A stretch of DNA of 43,744 bases from an uncultured Oscillibacter sp. (GCA_900548505.1 URKI01000017.1:1-43744); one strand, 5' to 3'; counted from the first letter of the stretch, positions 1-7,587 are shown. Notes: a model not told the origin generated them from the letters alone. Numbers and translations: made by a program.

Positions 1-1838
1 TGGGCTTCGGTACCGGCGCCGTGAAGATGACCCCCGCCCACGACCCCAACGACTTTGAGGTGGGCCTGCGCCACAATCTGGAAGTCATCCGCTGCATCGG
101 CGATGACGGCAAGATCAATGAAAACGGCGGCCCCTACAACGGTATGGACCGCTATGAGTGCCGCAAGCAGATCGTAAAAGACCTGGAGGAGCAGGGATAC
201 CTGGTCAAGACCGAGCCCTATAACCACAACGTGGGCACCTGCTACCGCTGCCACAACGACGTGGAGCCTCTGATCTCCGCCCAGTGGTTCGTGAAGATGG
301 AGCCCCTTGCCAAGGAGGCATTGCGCGTGGTGAAGGAGGGCGAAGTCAAGTTCGTCCCCGAGCGCTTCTCCAAGACCTACACCAACTGGATGGAGAACGT
401 CCATGACTGGTGCATTTCCCGTCAGCTGTGGTGGGGCCACCAGATCCCCGCCTGGTACTGCGACGAGTGCGGCCACATCAATGTCTCCCGGGAGGATCCC
501 ACCAAGTGCGAAAAGTGCGGCTGCACGCACCTGACCCGTGACCCGGACGTGCTGGATACCTGGTTCTCCTCCGCTCTGTGGCCCTTCTCCACCCTGGGCT
601 GGCCGGAAAAAACCGAGGACCTGGCGTATTTCTATCCCACCTCCGTTATGGTCACCGGCTACGATATCATCTTCTTCTGGGTGGCCCGGATGATCTTCTC
701 CGGCTGCGAGCAGATGAAGAAGATCCCGTTCCACACCGTGCTCATCCACGGCCTGGTGCGGGACGACAAGGGCCGCAAGATGTCCAAATCCCTGGGCAAC
801 GGCATCGACCCGCTGGAGATGGCAGAGAAGTACGGCGCCGACGCTCTGCGCTTCAACCTCATCACCGGCAACAGCCCCGGAAACGACACCCGGTTCTACA
901 CCGAGAAGTGCGAGGCCATGCGCAACTTCGCCAACAAGATCTGGAACGCCAGCCGGTTCGTCATGATGAACCTGACCATCGACCGCTGCACCCTGCCCGA
1001 GACCAGCAAGCTTGCCGCCGAGGACAAGTGGGTGCTCTCCAAGCTGAACACGCTGGTCAAAGAAGTCACGGAGAATCTGGACAGCTACGAGATTGGCGTG
1101 GCATCTGCCAAGGTCTATGACTTCCTGTGGGATACCTACTGCGACTGGTATATCGAGCTGACCAAGACCCGGCTTAACGGTGAGGACGAGCAGGCCAAGC
1201 TGGTGGCCCAGAACGTCCTTTGCTACGTGCTCACGGAGCTTTTGAAGCTGCTGCATCCCTTCATGCCCTTCATCACCGAGGAGATCTACCAGGCGCTGCC
1301 TCATGAGGACGCGTACCTGATGACCTCCCAGTGGCCCGTTTACCGGCCCGAGCTCTCCTTCCCGGAGGAAGAGGCCGCCATGGAAGCGGTCATGGACACC
1401 ATCAAGGCTATCCGTGCCCGCCGCGCCGAGATGAACGTGCCGCCCTCCAAGAAGGCAGAGGTTCTCATCGTCACCGCCACGCCGGATATCTATGCCCAGG
1501 GCCTGCACTTCATCGAGCGTCTGGCCTATGCCAGCGCCGTGACCTTCGCCGCTACCGCCCCCGCAGATGTGACGGGCCAGGTGAGCGTGGTCACCGCCAA
1601 CGCTACGGCGTATATGCCTCTGAGCGAGCTGGTGGACATCGCCGCAGAGCTGGAGCGCATCGCCAAGGAGAAGGAGAAGGCGGAAAACGGCCTGCGCATC
1701 GTGGAGCAGAAGCTCTCCAATGAGAAGTTCGTCTCCCGTGCCCCTGAGGCCGTGGTGAACGCCGAGCGGGAAAAGGCCGCCAAGTTCCGGGAGCTGATCG
1801 CCAAGCTGGAGGAGTCTGCCAAGGCCATGCAGGCGTAA
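1..1838 (+). CDS. valS: Valyl-tRNA synthetase, 3' part (5' end outside window)
   Basis: Class I aminoacyl-tRNA synthetase that charges tRNA-Val in the cytoplasm. The frame is open from the first bases (reading GFGTGAVKMTPAHDPNDFEV, the conserved end of the editing domain), so the true start lies upstream and the Met at base 21 is internal. Visible parts in order: the Cys pairs CYRC and CDEC...CEKC (probable zinc knuckles), DVLDTWFSSALWPFSTLGWP, TGYDIIFFWVARMIF, the KMSKSLGN signature near bases 778-801, the anticodon-binding helical domain, and a C-terminal charged coiled-coil arm (AELERIAKEKEKAENGLRIV onward) typical of ValRS. It ends just before a strong hairpin terminator. Identification is secure; only the N-terminal catalytic HIGH region is missing. 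Confidence 0.97.
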   Translation, partial: GFGTGAVKMTPAHDPNDFEVGLRHNLEVIRCIGDDGKINENGGPYNGMDRYECRKQIVKDLEEQGYLVKTEPYNHNVGTCYRCHNDVEPLISAQWFVKMEPLAKEALRVVKEGEVKFVPERFSKTYTNWMENVHDWCISRQLWWGHQIPAWYCDECGHINVSREDPTKCEKCGCTHLTRDPDVLDTWFSSALWPFSTLGWPEKTEDLAYFYPTSVMVTGYDIIFFWVARMIFSGCEQMKKIPFHTVLIHGLVRDDKGRKMSKSLGNGIDPLEMAEKYGADALRFNLITGNSPGNDTRFYTEKCEAMRNFANKIWNASRFVMMNLTIDRCTLPETSKLAAEDKWVLSKLNTLVKEVTENLDSYEIGVASAKVYDFLWDTYCDWYIELTKTRLNGEDEQAKLVAQNVLCYVLTELLKLLHPFMPFITEEIYQALPHEDAYLMTSQWPVYRPELSFPEEEAAMEAVMDTIKAIRARRAEMNVPPSKKAEVLIVTATPDIYAQGLHFIERLAYASAVTFAATAPADVTGQVSVVTANATAYMPLSELVDIAAELERIAKEKEKAENGLRIVEQKLSNEKFVSRAPEAVVNAEREKAAKFRELIAKLEESAKAMQA

Positions 1839-1869
1839 AATCAGCACATTCCCACATCTCAATATAAAA

Positions 1870-1904
1870 AGCCCCGGAGGAAATCCTCCGGGGCTTCCTT
1901 TTTT
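1870..1904 (+). terminator. Rho-independent terminator of valS, probably bidirectional
   Basis: A perfect 11-bp stem (AGCCCCGGAGG / CCTCCGGGGCT) with an AAAT loop, followed by a T-rich tract. A run of A on the other side gives a U tract on the minus strand too, so it can serve both valS and the convergent oxidoreductase gene. Confidence 0.9.
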
Positions 1905-2530
1905 CAGCGGATAAAGTTGGTGCGTGCGCTCCGCTCTGCCTGGGGCGGCTGGACCCCTGCGTCCCACCCGGCCTGGATGCACTGGAGCAGCCAGGCCATG
2001 TTCTTTCCCAGGTTCCGCATAGTCTGGAGTCCCTCCTCGTCCAGTGCCACGTCTCCGGGCAGGGAGCCGTGTACCATGTTCCAATAGGTGGAGGACACCA
2101 CCGGCATCTGGGAAATGGTGAAGTATTTGTTCAGCACATCCACGGATGCCACGGTGCCGGCCCGGCGGGCGGAGACGACGGCTGCCGCAGGCTTATGGGA
2201 AAACGCGTCCTTGCCCGCATAGAACACCCGGTCCAGAACGGCCAGGATGCGGCCGCTGGGATGGGCGTAATAAACAGGGGAGCCGAACACGAATCCGTCG
2301 CACTCCCGGGCCTTTTCAATGATGCGATTGACGATGTCGTCATCAAATACACACCGTCCCGGCTTTTTTCCGCAGGTCCCGCAGGCGGTGCAGTCCCGGA
2401 CCGGATCATTGCCAAGCCACAGGATCTCCGACTCAATCCCGAGGCCATCCAGCGCGGCGGCCACCTCACGCAGGGCGGTATCCGTGCAGCCGTGGGGACG
2501 GGAGCTGCCGTTGAGCATCAAAACTTTCAT
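1904..2530 (-). CDS. Flavodoxin-family NAD(P)H-dependent oxidoreductase / iron-sulfur flavoprotein-like
   Basis: 208-residue FMN-binding oxidoreductase of the NADPH-dependent FMN reductase fold. It opens with MKVLMLNGSSRPHGCTDTAL, the beta1 strand and FMN phosphate-binding loop. It also has the cysteine cluster CTACGTCGKKPGRC (about residues 49-62), often seen in clostridial members that may carry an Fe-S cluster, then DGFVFGSPVYYAHPSG, the second flavin-contact segment. The frame stays open upstream of base 2530, but the ATG at 2528-2530 follows AAGGAG at good spacing and begins at the family's usual first residue, so I chose it. A promoter lies just upstream. It is a lone gene between valS and spoIIA; substrate unknown. 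Confidence 0.88.
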   Translation of the reverse strand: MKVLMLNGSSRPHGCTDTALREVAAALDGLGIESEILWLGNDPVRDCTACGTCGKKPGRCVFDDDIVNRIIEKARECDGFVFGSPVYYAHPSGRILAVLDRVFYAGKDAFSHKPAAAVVSARRAGTVASVDVLNKYFTISQMPVVSSTYWNMVHGSLPGDVALDEEGLQTMRNLGKNMAWLLQCIQAGWDAGVQPPQAERSARTNFIR

Positions 2531-2557
2531 GGAGCCATCTCCTTTTTGTTTTTTCCC

Positions 2558-2586
2558 ATTATACTGCCGGAGCACTGGCGCCGCAA
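2558..2586 (-). promoter_or_regulatory. SigA-type promoter of the flavodoxin-like gene
   Basis: On the minus strand TTGCGG (2581-2586), a 17-bp spacer, then TATAAT (2558-2563), 28 bases before the start codon. Confidence 0.6.
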
Positions 2587-2637
2587 GGCGGAACGAGGGG
2601 AACGCATCCCCAAAATTTCCGAACCGGCCGTGTGGGT

Positions 2638-2644
2638 TTCGACA
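2638..2644 (+). promoter_or_regulatory. Spo0A box upstream of spoIIA
   Basis: TTCGACA is the exact reverse complement of the core 0A box TGTCGAA, about 100 bp upstream of spoIIAA. The spoIIA operon is a classic Spo0A~P target, usually transcribed with SigH; I did not find a convincing SigH -35/-10. A TATCAT hexamer lies at 2666-2671, 21 bp beyond the TCGACA core, a long spacing like that of Spo0A-activated SigA promoters. Confidence 0.6.
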
Positions 2645-2742
2645 CAATCCCGGATAGAAACATGGTATCATCACCGTAAGCCTACGGCTTTATGATGGAT
2701 TTTCGGAAATACTGGAATGTTCAGGCAAAAGAGGAGAATACT

Positions 2743-3048
2743 ATGGAAGTGTTGGCAAAAAGCGCAGACCGGAATCTGCTGCTGGAACTGGAAGGGGAGC
2801 TGGACCACCACGCCGCCAAGGACGCCATCTGCCAGATCGAGCGGGCCATCGACGCGGCGCTGCCGAAAAAACTGGTGCTGGACATGGAGCGGGTGACATT
2901 CATGGACAGCTCCGGCATTGCGCTGATTCTGCGGGCAAGACAGAAGATGGACCTTCTGGACGGCTGCCTGCTGGTGACCAATGTTCCGGGACAAGCCCGC
3001 CGGGTGCTGGATGCCGCCGGCATCGGACGGCTGGTGACCATACGATAA
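2743..3048 (+). CDS. spoIIAA: Anti-sigma F factor antagonist SpoIIAA
   Basis: 101-residue STAS-domain protein. Unphosphorylated SpoIIAA binds SpoIIAB and frees SigF in the forespore; SpoIIAB inactivates it by serine phosphorylation. The motif VTFMDSSGIALILRAR holds the phosphorylatable serine (DSSG). The frame is open from 2692, but the ATG at 2743 follows GAGGAG with correct spacing and gives the family's length. It is the first gene of spoIIAA-spoIIAB-sigF, with a Spo0A box upstream. Order and length match the canonical operon. Confidence 0.95.
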   Translation: MEVLAKSADRNLLLELEGELDHHAAKDAICQIERAIDAALPKKLVLDMERVTFMDSSGIALILRARQKMDLLDGCLLVTNVPGQARRVLDAAGIGRLVTIR

Positions 3049-3068
3049 ACTTGGGGGAGGAGTACATA

Positions 3069-3518
3069 ATGAAAACAAAGGCCATCAATGAAATGACGCT
3101 GCAATTTCCAAGCCGCAGCAGCAATGAGGGCTTTGCCCGCACGGCGGCGGCCTGCTTTGCAGCGCAGATGGACCCAACGCTCAATGAGCTGGAAGATATC
3201 AAAACGGCCGTCAGTGAAGCAGTGACCAACGTCATCGTCCACGCATACCCGGACAGCATCGGGCAGGTGCAGATGAAGATCCGCGTCCTGCCCGACCACG
3301 TTCTGGAGATCACCGTGCGGGACCACGGCCGCGGCATCCCGGACGTGGAAAAGGCCATGGAACCTATGTATACCACCGGCGGTGAAGAGCGCAGCGGCAT
3401 GGGCTTCACCATTATGGAAAGCTTTATGGACAAGCTCACCGTCCGCTCCGTGCCCGGCCGCGGAACCACCGTCAGCATGCGCAAAAAGCTGGCTTCCCGC
3501 TTGAAAGCGGCAAAATGA
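3069..3518 (+). CDS. spoIIAB: Anti-sigma F factor / serine kinase SpoIIAB
   Basis: 149-residue GHKL-fold kinase that holds SigF inactive in the predivisional cell and phosphorylates SpoIIAA. ATP-binding boxes are visible: N box EAVTNVIVHAYPD, G1 box DHGRGIPD, and G2 box in ERSGMGFTIMESFMD. The ATG at 3069 follows a strong GGGGAGGAG site; the in-frame start at 3051 lies before that site and is unlikely. The stop overlaps the sigF start (ATGA at 3515-3518), implying translational coupling, as expected for a sigma factor and its anti-sigma factor made in fixed ratio. Confidence 0.96.
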   Translation: MKTKAINEMTLQFPSRSSNEGFARTAAACFAAQMDPTLNELEDIKTAVSEAVTNVIVHAYPDSIGQVQMKIRVLPDHVLEITVRDHGRGIPDVEKAMEPMYTTGGEERSGMGFTIMESFMDKLTVRSVPGRGTTVSMRKKLASRLKAAK

Positions 3519-4219
3519 GCGCCCCCATGGAGCTGCTGCGGGCCGCCCAGGCAGGGGACCGGGATGCCTGCGAGCAGGCGGTCCTGGAAAATAACGGCCT
3601 GATCTGGAGCATCGTGCGCCGCTATTACGGCCGCGGCGTGGAGCCGGATGATCTCTACCAGCTGGGCTGCCTTGGCTTTTTAAAGGCCGTGCAGGGATTC
3701 GACTTCTCCTATGGCACCTGCTTTTCTACCTACGCGGTGCCGAAGATCGCAGGAGAGATCCGCCGCTTTCTCCGGGACGACGGAACGGTGAAAGTCGGGC
3801 GCACCATACGAGAGCAAGCGCAATTACTTTACACGCAAAGGGAGCGCCTGCGCCACGATCTGGGGCGGGAGCCGGTTTTGTCGGAGCTGGCGGAGGCCAC
3901 CGGCCTCACCGTGGAAGAGATCGCCAGGACGGAGACCGCCACAGAGGCGCCGGAGTCCCTCCAGCAGGAGCTGGCAGACGGACTGACGCTGGAGGGCACC
4001 CTGGGGACCGACGCCCCGGAAGAAGGATTGGTGGAAAAGCTCGCCCTGCGGGAGGCCATCGACCGCCTGCCGGAAAAAGAACGGATGACCATCCTGCTGC
4101 GGTATTTCAAAGGACTGACCCAGGAGCGGACAGCCCGGGTGCTGGGCGTTTCCCAGGTACAGGTGTCCCGTCTGGAACGGCGGGGACTGCGCCGATTGCG
4201 GGAGCTGCTGGAGCCGTAA
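3515..4219 (+). CDS. sigF: Forespore sigma factor SigF (SpoIIAC)
   Basis: 234-residue sigma-70 family factor controlling the first forespore programme. Region 2 is clear (DLYQLGCLGFLKAVQGFDFS and FSTYAVPKIAGEIRRFLRDD), then region 3 (GREPVLSELAEATGLTVEEI), and region 4 with LPEKERMTILLRYFKGLTQ and the helix-turn-helix QERTARVLGVSQVQVSRLER. The start overlaps the spoIIAB stop. The last 113 bp are overlapped on the opposite strand by the end of the DUF4130 gene, and no terminator is visible after the stop, so transcripts from both sides probably cross here. Confidence 0.95.
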   Translation: MSAPMELLRAAQAGDRDACEQAVLENNGLIWSIVRRYYGRGVEPDDLYQLGCLGFLKAVQGFDFSYGTCFSTYAVPKIAGEIRRFLRDDGTVKVGRTIREQAQLLYTQRERLRHDLGREPVLSELAEATGLTVEEIARTETATEAPESLQQELADGLTLEGTLGTDAPEEGLVEKLALREAIDRLPEKERMTILLRYFKGLTQERTARVLGVSQVQVSRLERRGLRRLRELLEP

Positions 4220-4964
4220 AATGCTCCGGCCCCTGAAATTCCGTCATGGTATCCCAGTACCGCATGGGCATCTGGGTCCGTCGGCAGACGGGATTGTACC
4301 GCTCCCGAATGGCAACCGTATCGTAAAACCGCTTCCAAAGCAGGCGATAGTGGGCCTCCTGTTCATCCGGCGGCGCCATTTGAAACTGCTCCAGCGGCCG
4401 GATCACCGCCTTGCCGCCCGCATGGAACAGCGCCTCTCGATGGGTCCGGTCATACAGGAAAAAGGCATCATCTGGATAGCGGGCACAAAAGTGCCGCCGC
4501 AGCAGGGGAAGCACCCGGTTCTTGGGCTGGATCTCTCCGCCCAGAACGCCGCCCAGATCGGAAAAGCGGGTAAACCCCTTGAGCAGATGCGCTTCCGAAT
4601 TCAGGTGCCGCACCGCCTTGGCCACAGGGTAGAGCGTTTCATCTGAGAAGTTGCGCAGGAAGCCGGGCCCCTCTTCCAACAGCTTCACCGTCAGGCGGTA
4701 AAGATGCATCTCCCGCTGGGGAAGGCAGGTGAGAAAGCCTTTTTGCAGAAGATCAGATGCAAAGGAAGAACACTTCACAATCTTTCGGAATACTCGCTTT
4801 GCGTGCTCTGTATTCGTTACGATGCTCCGGGATTCAAAGAGCATGGGAACAAGGTCCTCATCGCAGCAGATGGCGGTGGGGACCTCTTTATTTGCATAGC
4901 TGTCAAAGATACAGCACAGGAACCCTGCAAAGCTCCCGTCGTAGTAGTAAACAAGGTCATTCAT
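4107..4964 (-). CDS. DUF4130 / TIGR03915-type putative DNA repair protein
   Basis: 285-residue protein matching the TIGR03915 (DUF4130) family of putative DNA-metabolism proteins, which occurs beside the TIGR03916 radical SAM protein, as here. Visible signatures: the start MNDLVYYYDGSFAGFLCCIF, TRFSDLGGVLGGEIQPKN, LLRRHFCARYPDDAFFLYDR, and the terminal block PVCRRTQMPMRYWDTMTEFQ. The start lies 13 bases after the radical SAM stop codon, so they are one transcript. The family normally ends near MTEFQ (residue 244). Here about 41 more residues rich in Pro and Ala continue antisense through the 3' end of sigF, which suggests loss of an original stop. Function is inferred from pairing and from the SOS promoter. 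Confidence 0.85.
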   Translation of the reverse strand: MNDLVYYYDGSFAGFLCCIFDSYANKEVPTAICCDEDLVPMLFESRSIVTNTEHAKRVFRKIVKCSSFASDLLQKGFLTCLPQREMHLYRLTVKLLEEGPGFLRNFSDETLYPVAKAVRHLNSEAHLLKGFTRFSDLGGVLGGEIQPKNRVLPLLRRHFCARYPDDAFFLYDRTHREALFHAGGKAVIRPLEQFQMAPPDEQEAHYRLLWKRFYDTVAIRERYNPVCRRTQMPMRYWDTMTEFQGPEHFTAPAAPAIGAVPAVPDGTPVPGKRPAPGLSAPGSVL

Positions 4965-4976
4965 AGCTGGTCATCC

Positions 4977-6248
4977 TCAAGCGTAGGCCGGTTGAAACAA
5001 AGAGAGCTGCTCCGCCTCCGGCTGGGGCAGCTGCGGCGCCTCAGCCGCGATCAGATTGCTCAGCAGACTCTCCTGGGTGAAGCGAAGCCCCTCTGCCCGT
5101 TTTCCGGAGGCTGTGAGAAAATATTGGGCCCGCTTCATGACCACGCCCATTTTTCCAAGATCCTCCGGCCGCAGCCGGCGGGCCCGACGGGCCGACAAGA
5201 TCCGGCGGGCGGAGATGACCCCCACGCCGGGGATCCGCAGCAGCGCTTCGTAATCCGCTGTGTTGACCTCCACCGGAAAGAAATCCAGATGAGCCAGTGC
5301 CCAGCTGCACTTTGGGTCTACCAGAGGATTGAAATCCGGGTTCTTTTCGTCCAGCAATTCCTCCGCCCGGAACCCGTAAAAGCGCAGCAGCCAGTCCGCC
5401 TGATAGAGCCGGTGCTCCCGCAGCAGCGGCGGCTTGGTGTCTTTGGACGGGAGTAGCGCGTGCTCCACCACCGGCACATACGCAGAATAAAACACCCGCT
5501 TGAGCTTATACCGGTCGTAGAGCCCCTGGGTCAGCCGCAGGATATGCAGATCGTTGTCCGCCGTGGCTCCCACGATCAGCTGGGTACTCTGACCGGCAGG
5601 GGCGAACTTGGGCGCGTGCCGGTATTTGACCAGTTCCTCCTTGCTCTGCTTTCCCCGCTGCTGGATCTGCCGCATAGGGGAGAGGATGGCCTGCTTGGTC
5701 TTGTCCGGTGCCAGCGTCCGCAGTCCCGTCTCGGAGGGCAGCTCAATGTTCACGCTCATGCGGTCGGCCAGAAAGCCCAGTTGCTCCACCAGCTCCGGCG
5801 CCGTGCCCGGGATGGCCTTGGCGTGGATATAGCCGTTGAAGCGGTATTCCTGCCGGAGGATGCGCAGCGTCCGGATCATCAGCTCCGTGGTATAGTCCGG
5901 GCTGCGCAGGACACCAGAGGAGAGAAAGAGTCCCTCAATGTAATTGCGGCGGTAAAAGTTGATGGTCAGGTCCGCCAGCTCCTGGGGCGTGAACGCTGCC
6001 CGGCGGGTATCGTTGCTGCGGCGGTTGATGCAGTACTTGCAGTCGAACACGCAGCAATTGGTCATGAGCACCTTCAAAAGAGAGATGCACCGCCCGTCAG
6101 CAGAAAAGGAGTGGCAGCAGCCAGCCACCGAGGCAGAGGTGTTGCCGATATACCCCTTTCGGGAGGTCCGGTTTCCGCCGCTGGACGTACAGGCAGCGTC
6201 ATATTTTGCCGCATCCGTCAGGATCGTCAGCTTCTCCAGCACATCCAT
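4977..6248 (-). CDS. TIGR03916-type radical SAM protein, putative DNA modification/repair
   Basis: 423-residue radical SAM enzyme. The cluster motif CX3CX2C is visible as CVFDCKYC (about residues 66-73). Family-specific features follow: YIEGLFLSSGVLRSPDYTTE, NGYIHAKAIPG, RMSVNIELPSE, and near the C-terminus a helix-hairpin-helix segment (LLRIPGVGVISARRILSARR) suited to DNA binding. Members sit next to DUF4130 proteins and are annotated as putative DNA modification/repair enzymes; the reaction is unknown to me. The ATG at 6248 comes six bases after the stop of the 41-residue membrane protein and lacks its own ribosome site, so translation is probably coupled. Transcription comes from the LexA-box promoter at 6422-6450. 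Confidence 0.9.
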   Translation of the reverse strand: MDVLEKLTILTDAAKYDAACTSSGGNRTSRKGYIGNTSASVAGCCHSFSADGRCISLLKVLMTNCCVFDCKYCINRRSNDTRRAAFTPQELADLTINFYRRNYIEGLFLSSGVLRSPDYTTELMIRTLRILRQEYRFNGYIHAKAIPGTAPELVEQLGFLADRMSVNIELPSETGLRTLAPDKTKQAILSPMRQIQQRGKQSKEELVKYRHAPKFAPAGQSTQLIVGATADNDLHILRLTQGLYDRYKLKRVFYSAYVPVVEHALLPSKDTKPPLLREHRLYQADWLLRFYGFRAEELLDEKNPDFNPLVDPKCSWALAHLDFFPVEVNTADYEALLRIPGVGVISARRILSARRARRLRPEDLGKMGVVMKRAQYFLTASGKRAEGLRFTQESLLSNLIAAEAPQLPQPEAEQLSLFQPAYA

Positions 6249-6254
6249 GGCAGA

Positions 6255-6380
6255 TTATCGAACGTATGTACGCCCGTGCTGCCCGGCAGCAGGGCGGTCA
6301 ATAAAATTGATCAGACGGAACAGCTGCGCCGTCATGAAAACCACGCCAATCAACACAAAAAAGAACGTCCAGCCTGTCAT
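6255..6380 (-). CDS. 41-residue single-span membrane protein, first gene of the LexA-box operon
   Basis: A small gene too short for ordinary gene calling. It has an ATG at 6378-6380, a strong GGGAGGGG ribosome site six bases upstream, and a TAA six bases before the radical SAM start. The product begins MTGWTFFFVLIGVVFMTAQL, one transmembrane helix, and ends in a short basic tail (DRPAAGQHGRTYVR). I do not recognise the family. As first product of an SOS-type promoter it resembles in position and architecture the small membrane proteins that halt division after DNA damage (Caulobacter SidA, Staphylococcus SosA), although no sequence similarity is claimed. It has no LysM domain, so it is not a normal YneA. 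Confidence 0.75.
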   Translation of the reverse strand: MTGWTFFFVLIGVVFMTAQLFRLINFIDRPAAGQHGRTYVR

Positions 6381-6401
6381 AAAGTTCCCCTCCCAGTAAT
6401 T

Positions 6402-6450
6402 CGAACTTTTGTTCTATTAACACTATAACTCGAACAATCGTTCGTGTCAA
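6402..6450 (-). promoter_or_regulatory. SOS promoter with two LexA boxes
   Basis: On the minus strand TTGACA (6445-6450), a 17-bp spacer and TATAGT (6422-6427), close to the SigA consensus. LexA box 1, reading CGAACAATCGTTCG on the plus strand (6431-6444), lies within the spacer. LexA box 2, CGAACTTTTGTTCT (6402-6415), covers the predicted start site. Both fit the Gram-positive CGAAC-N4-GTTCG pattern. Strong repression by LexA and induction by DNA damage are expected. Confidence 0.9.
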
Positions 6451-6473
6451 GGGAAAGACTTGAAAAAGCGCAA

Positions 6474-6500
6474 GAAAAAAGACGCGGCCGTAGCCGCGTC
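6474..6500 (-). terminator. Terminator of threonine aldolase gene
   Basis: An 8-bp stem GACGCGGC / GCCGCGTC with a CGTA loop, flanked by A-rich and T-rich runs. It follows the threonine aldolase stop on the minus strand and insulates the SOS promoter behind it. Confidence 0.85.
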
Positions 6501-6516
6501 TTTTTTTACTGTACGA

Positions 6517-7542
6517 TCACTTGCAGGAAGCCAGATCCTTGAGGAACTGTTCCACTGCCTCTGCAGGAGTGGCCCAGCTGGTGACAAAGCGGACCAGGGT
6601 GTGGGCATCATCCACATCCTCCTGGGCCTCGAAGGCATAGCCCATCTCCTCCAGCTGCTTGGCCACCGTATTGGGCAGCACGGGGAACTGCTGGTTGGTG
6701 GGGGAGGGAACCGGGAAGGTGTAGCCCAGCGCGGCCATGCCGTCCCGCAGGCGGAAAGCCATCTCGTTGGCATGACGGCCCATGTCCAGATACAGTCCGT
6801 CCTCCAGCATGGCCTTGAACTGCACGCCCAGCAGGCGGCCCTTGGCCAGCACGGCGCCCCGCTGCTTCATGTGCCAGCGGAAGTGAGCATTGGGGGAGGT
6901 GACCACCAGCGCCTCGCCGAAGAGGGCGCCGTTCTTGGTGCCGCCGATGTAGAACATGTCCGTCAGCGCGGCCAGGTCCGCAAAGGTCAGGTCATTGCCC
7001 GGGGCAGTAAGCGCGGAGGCAAGTCTGGCGCCGTCCAAAAACAGCAGCAGGCCGTGCTTGTCGCAGCAAGCGCGCAGAGCCTGCAGCTCCGCCTTGGTGT
7101 AAATGGTGCCGATCTCCGTGCTGTCGGAGACATAGACCATCTTGGGGGCCACCATGTGCTCGGTGCCGTTGTGCTCCCGGAGGACAGCCTCCACCAGGGC
7201 AGGAGTGAGCTTGCCGTCCTCAGCGCGGATGGAGCAGACTTTGTGGCCGGTGGCCTCGATGGCGCCGGTCTCATGGGTGTTCACATGGCCGGTATGGACG
7301 GAGATCACCGCCTCATAGGAGGCCAGGAACGCGGTGATGGTCACCAGGTTGGTCTGGGTGCCGCCTACCAGGAAATGGACGTCGGCGTCCGGCGCGTTGC
7401 AGAGCTTGCGGATCAGGTCCGCCGCCTCCTGGCAGTGGTGATCCATGCCATAGCCGCAGGTCTGTTCCAGGTTGGTATCCGTCAGGGCCTGTAGTACCTT
7501 GGGATGCGCGCCCTCGCTGTAGTCGTTGCGGAAGCTGTACAT
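6517..7542 (-). CDS. ltaE: Low-specificity L-threonine aldolase
   Basis: 341-residue PLP enzyme of fold type I that cleaves L-threonine or L-allo-threonine to glycine and acetaldehyde. Family markers: MYSFRNDYSEGAHPKVLQAL at the start, VGGTQTNLVTITAFLASYEA, HVNTHETGAIEATGHKV, FLDGARLASAL (Asp contacting the PLP pyridine nitrogen) and IGGTKNGALFGEA, with the PLP lysine at residue 203. Full length for the family. It is a single gene with its own promoter upstream and terminator downstream. Low-specificity threonine aldolase is the best fit; phenylserine or other beta-hydroxy amino acid aldolase activity cannot be excluded. Confidence 0.92.
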   Translation of the reverse strand: MYSFRNDYSEGAHPKVLQALTDTNLEQTCGYGMDHHCQEAADLIRKLCNAPDADVHFLVGGTQTNLVTITAFLASYEAVISVHTGHVNTHETGAIEATGHKVCSIRAEDGKLTPALVEAVLREHNGTEHMVAPKMVYVSDSTEIGTIYTKAELQALRACCDKHGLLLFLDGARLASALTAPGNDLTFADLAALTDMFYIGGTKNGALFGEALVVTSPNAHFRWHMKQRGAVLAKGRLLGVQFKAMLEDGLYLDMGRHANEMAFRLRDGMAALGYTFPVPSPTNQQFPVLPNTVAKQLEEMGYAFEAQEDVDDAHTLVRFVTSWATPAEAVEQFLKDLASCK

Positions 7543-7587
7543 ATCAAAAACCTACTTTCTTTTTTGTGTTTAAAAATTCCTATTGAA

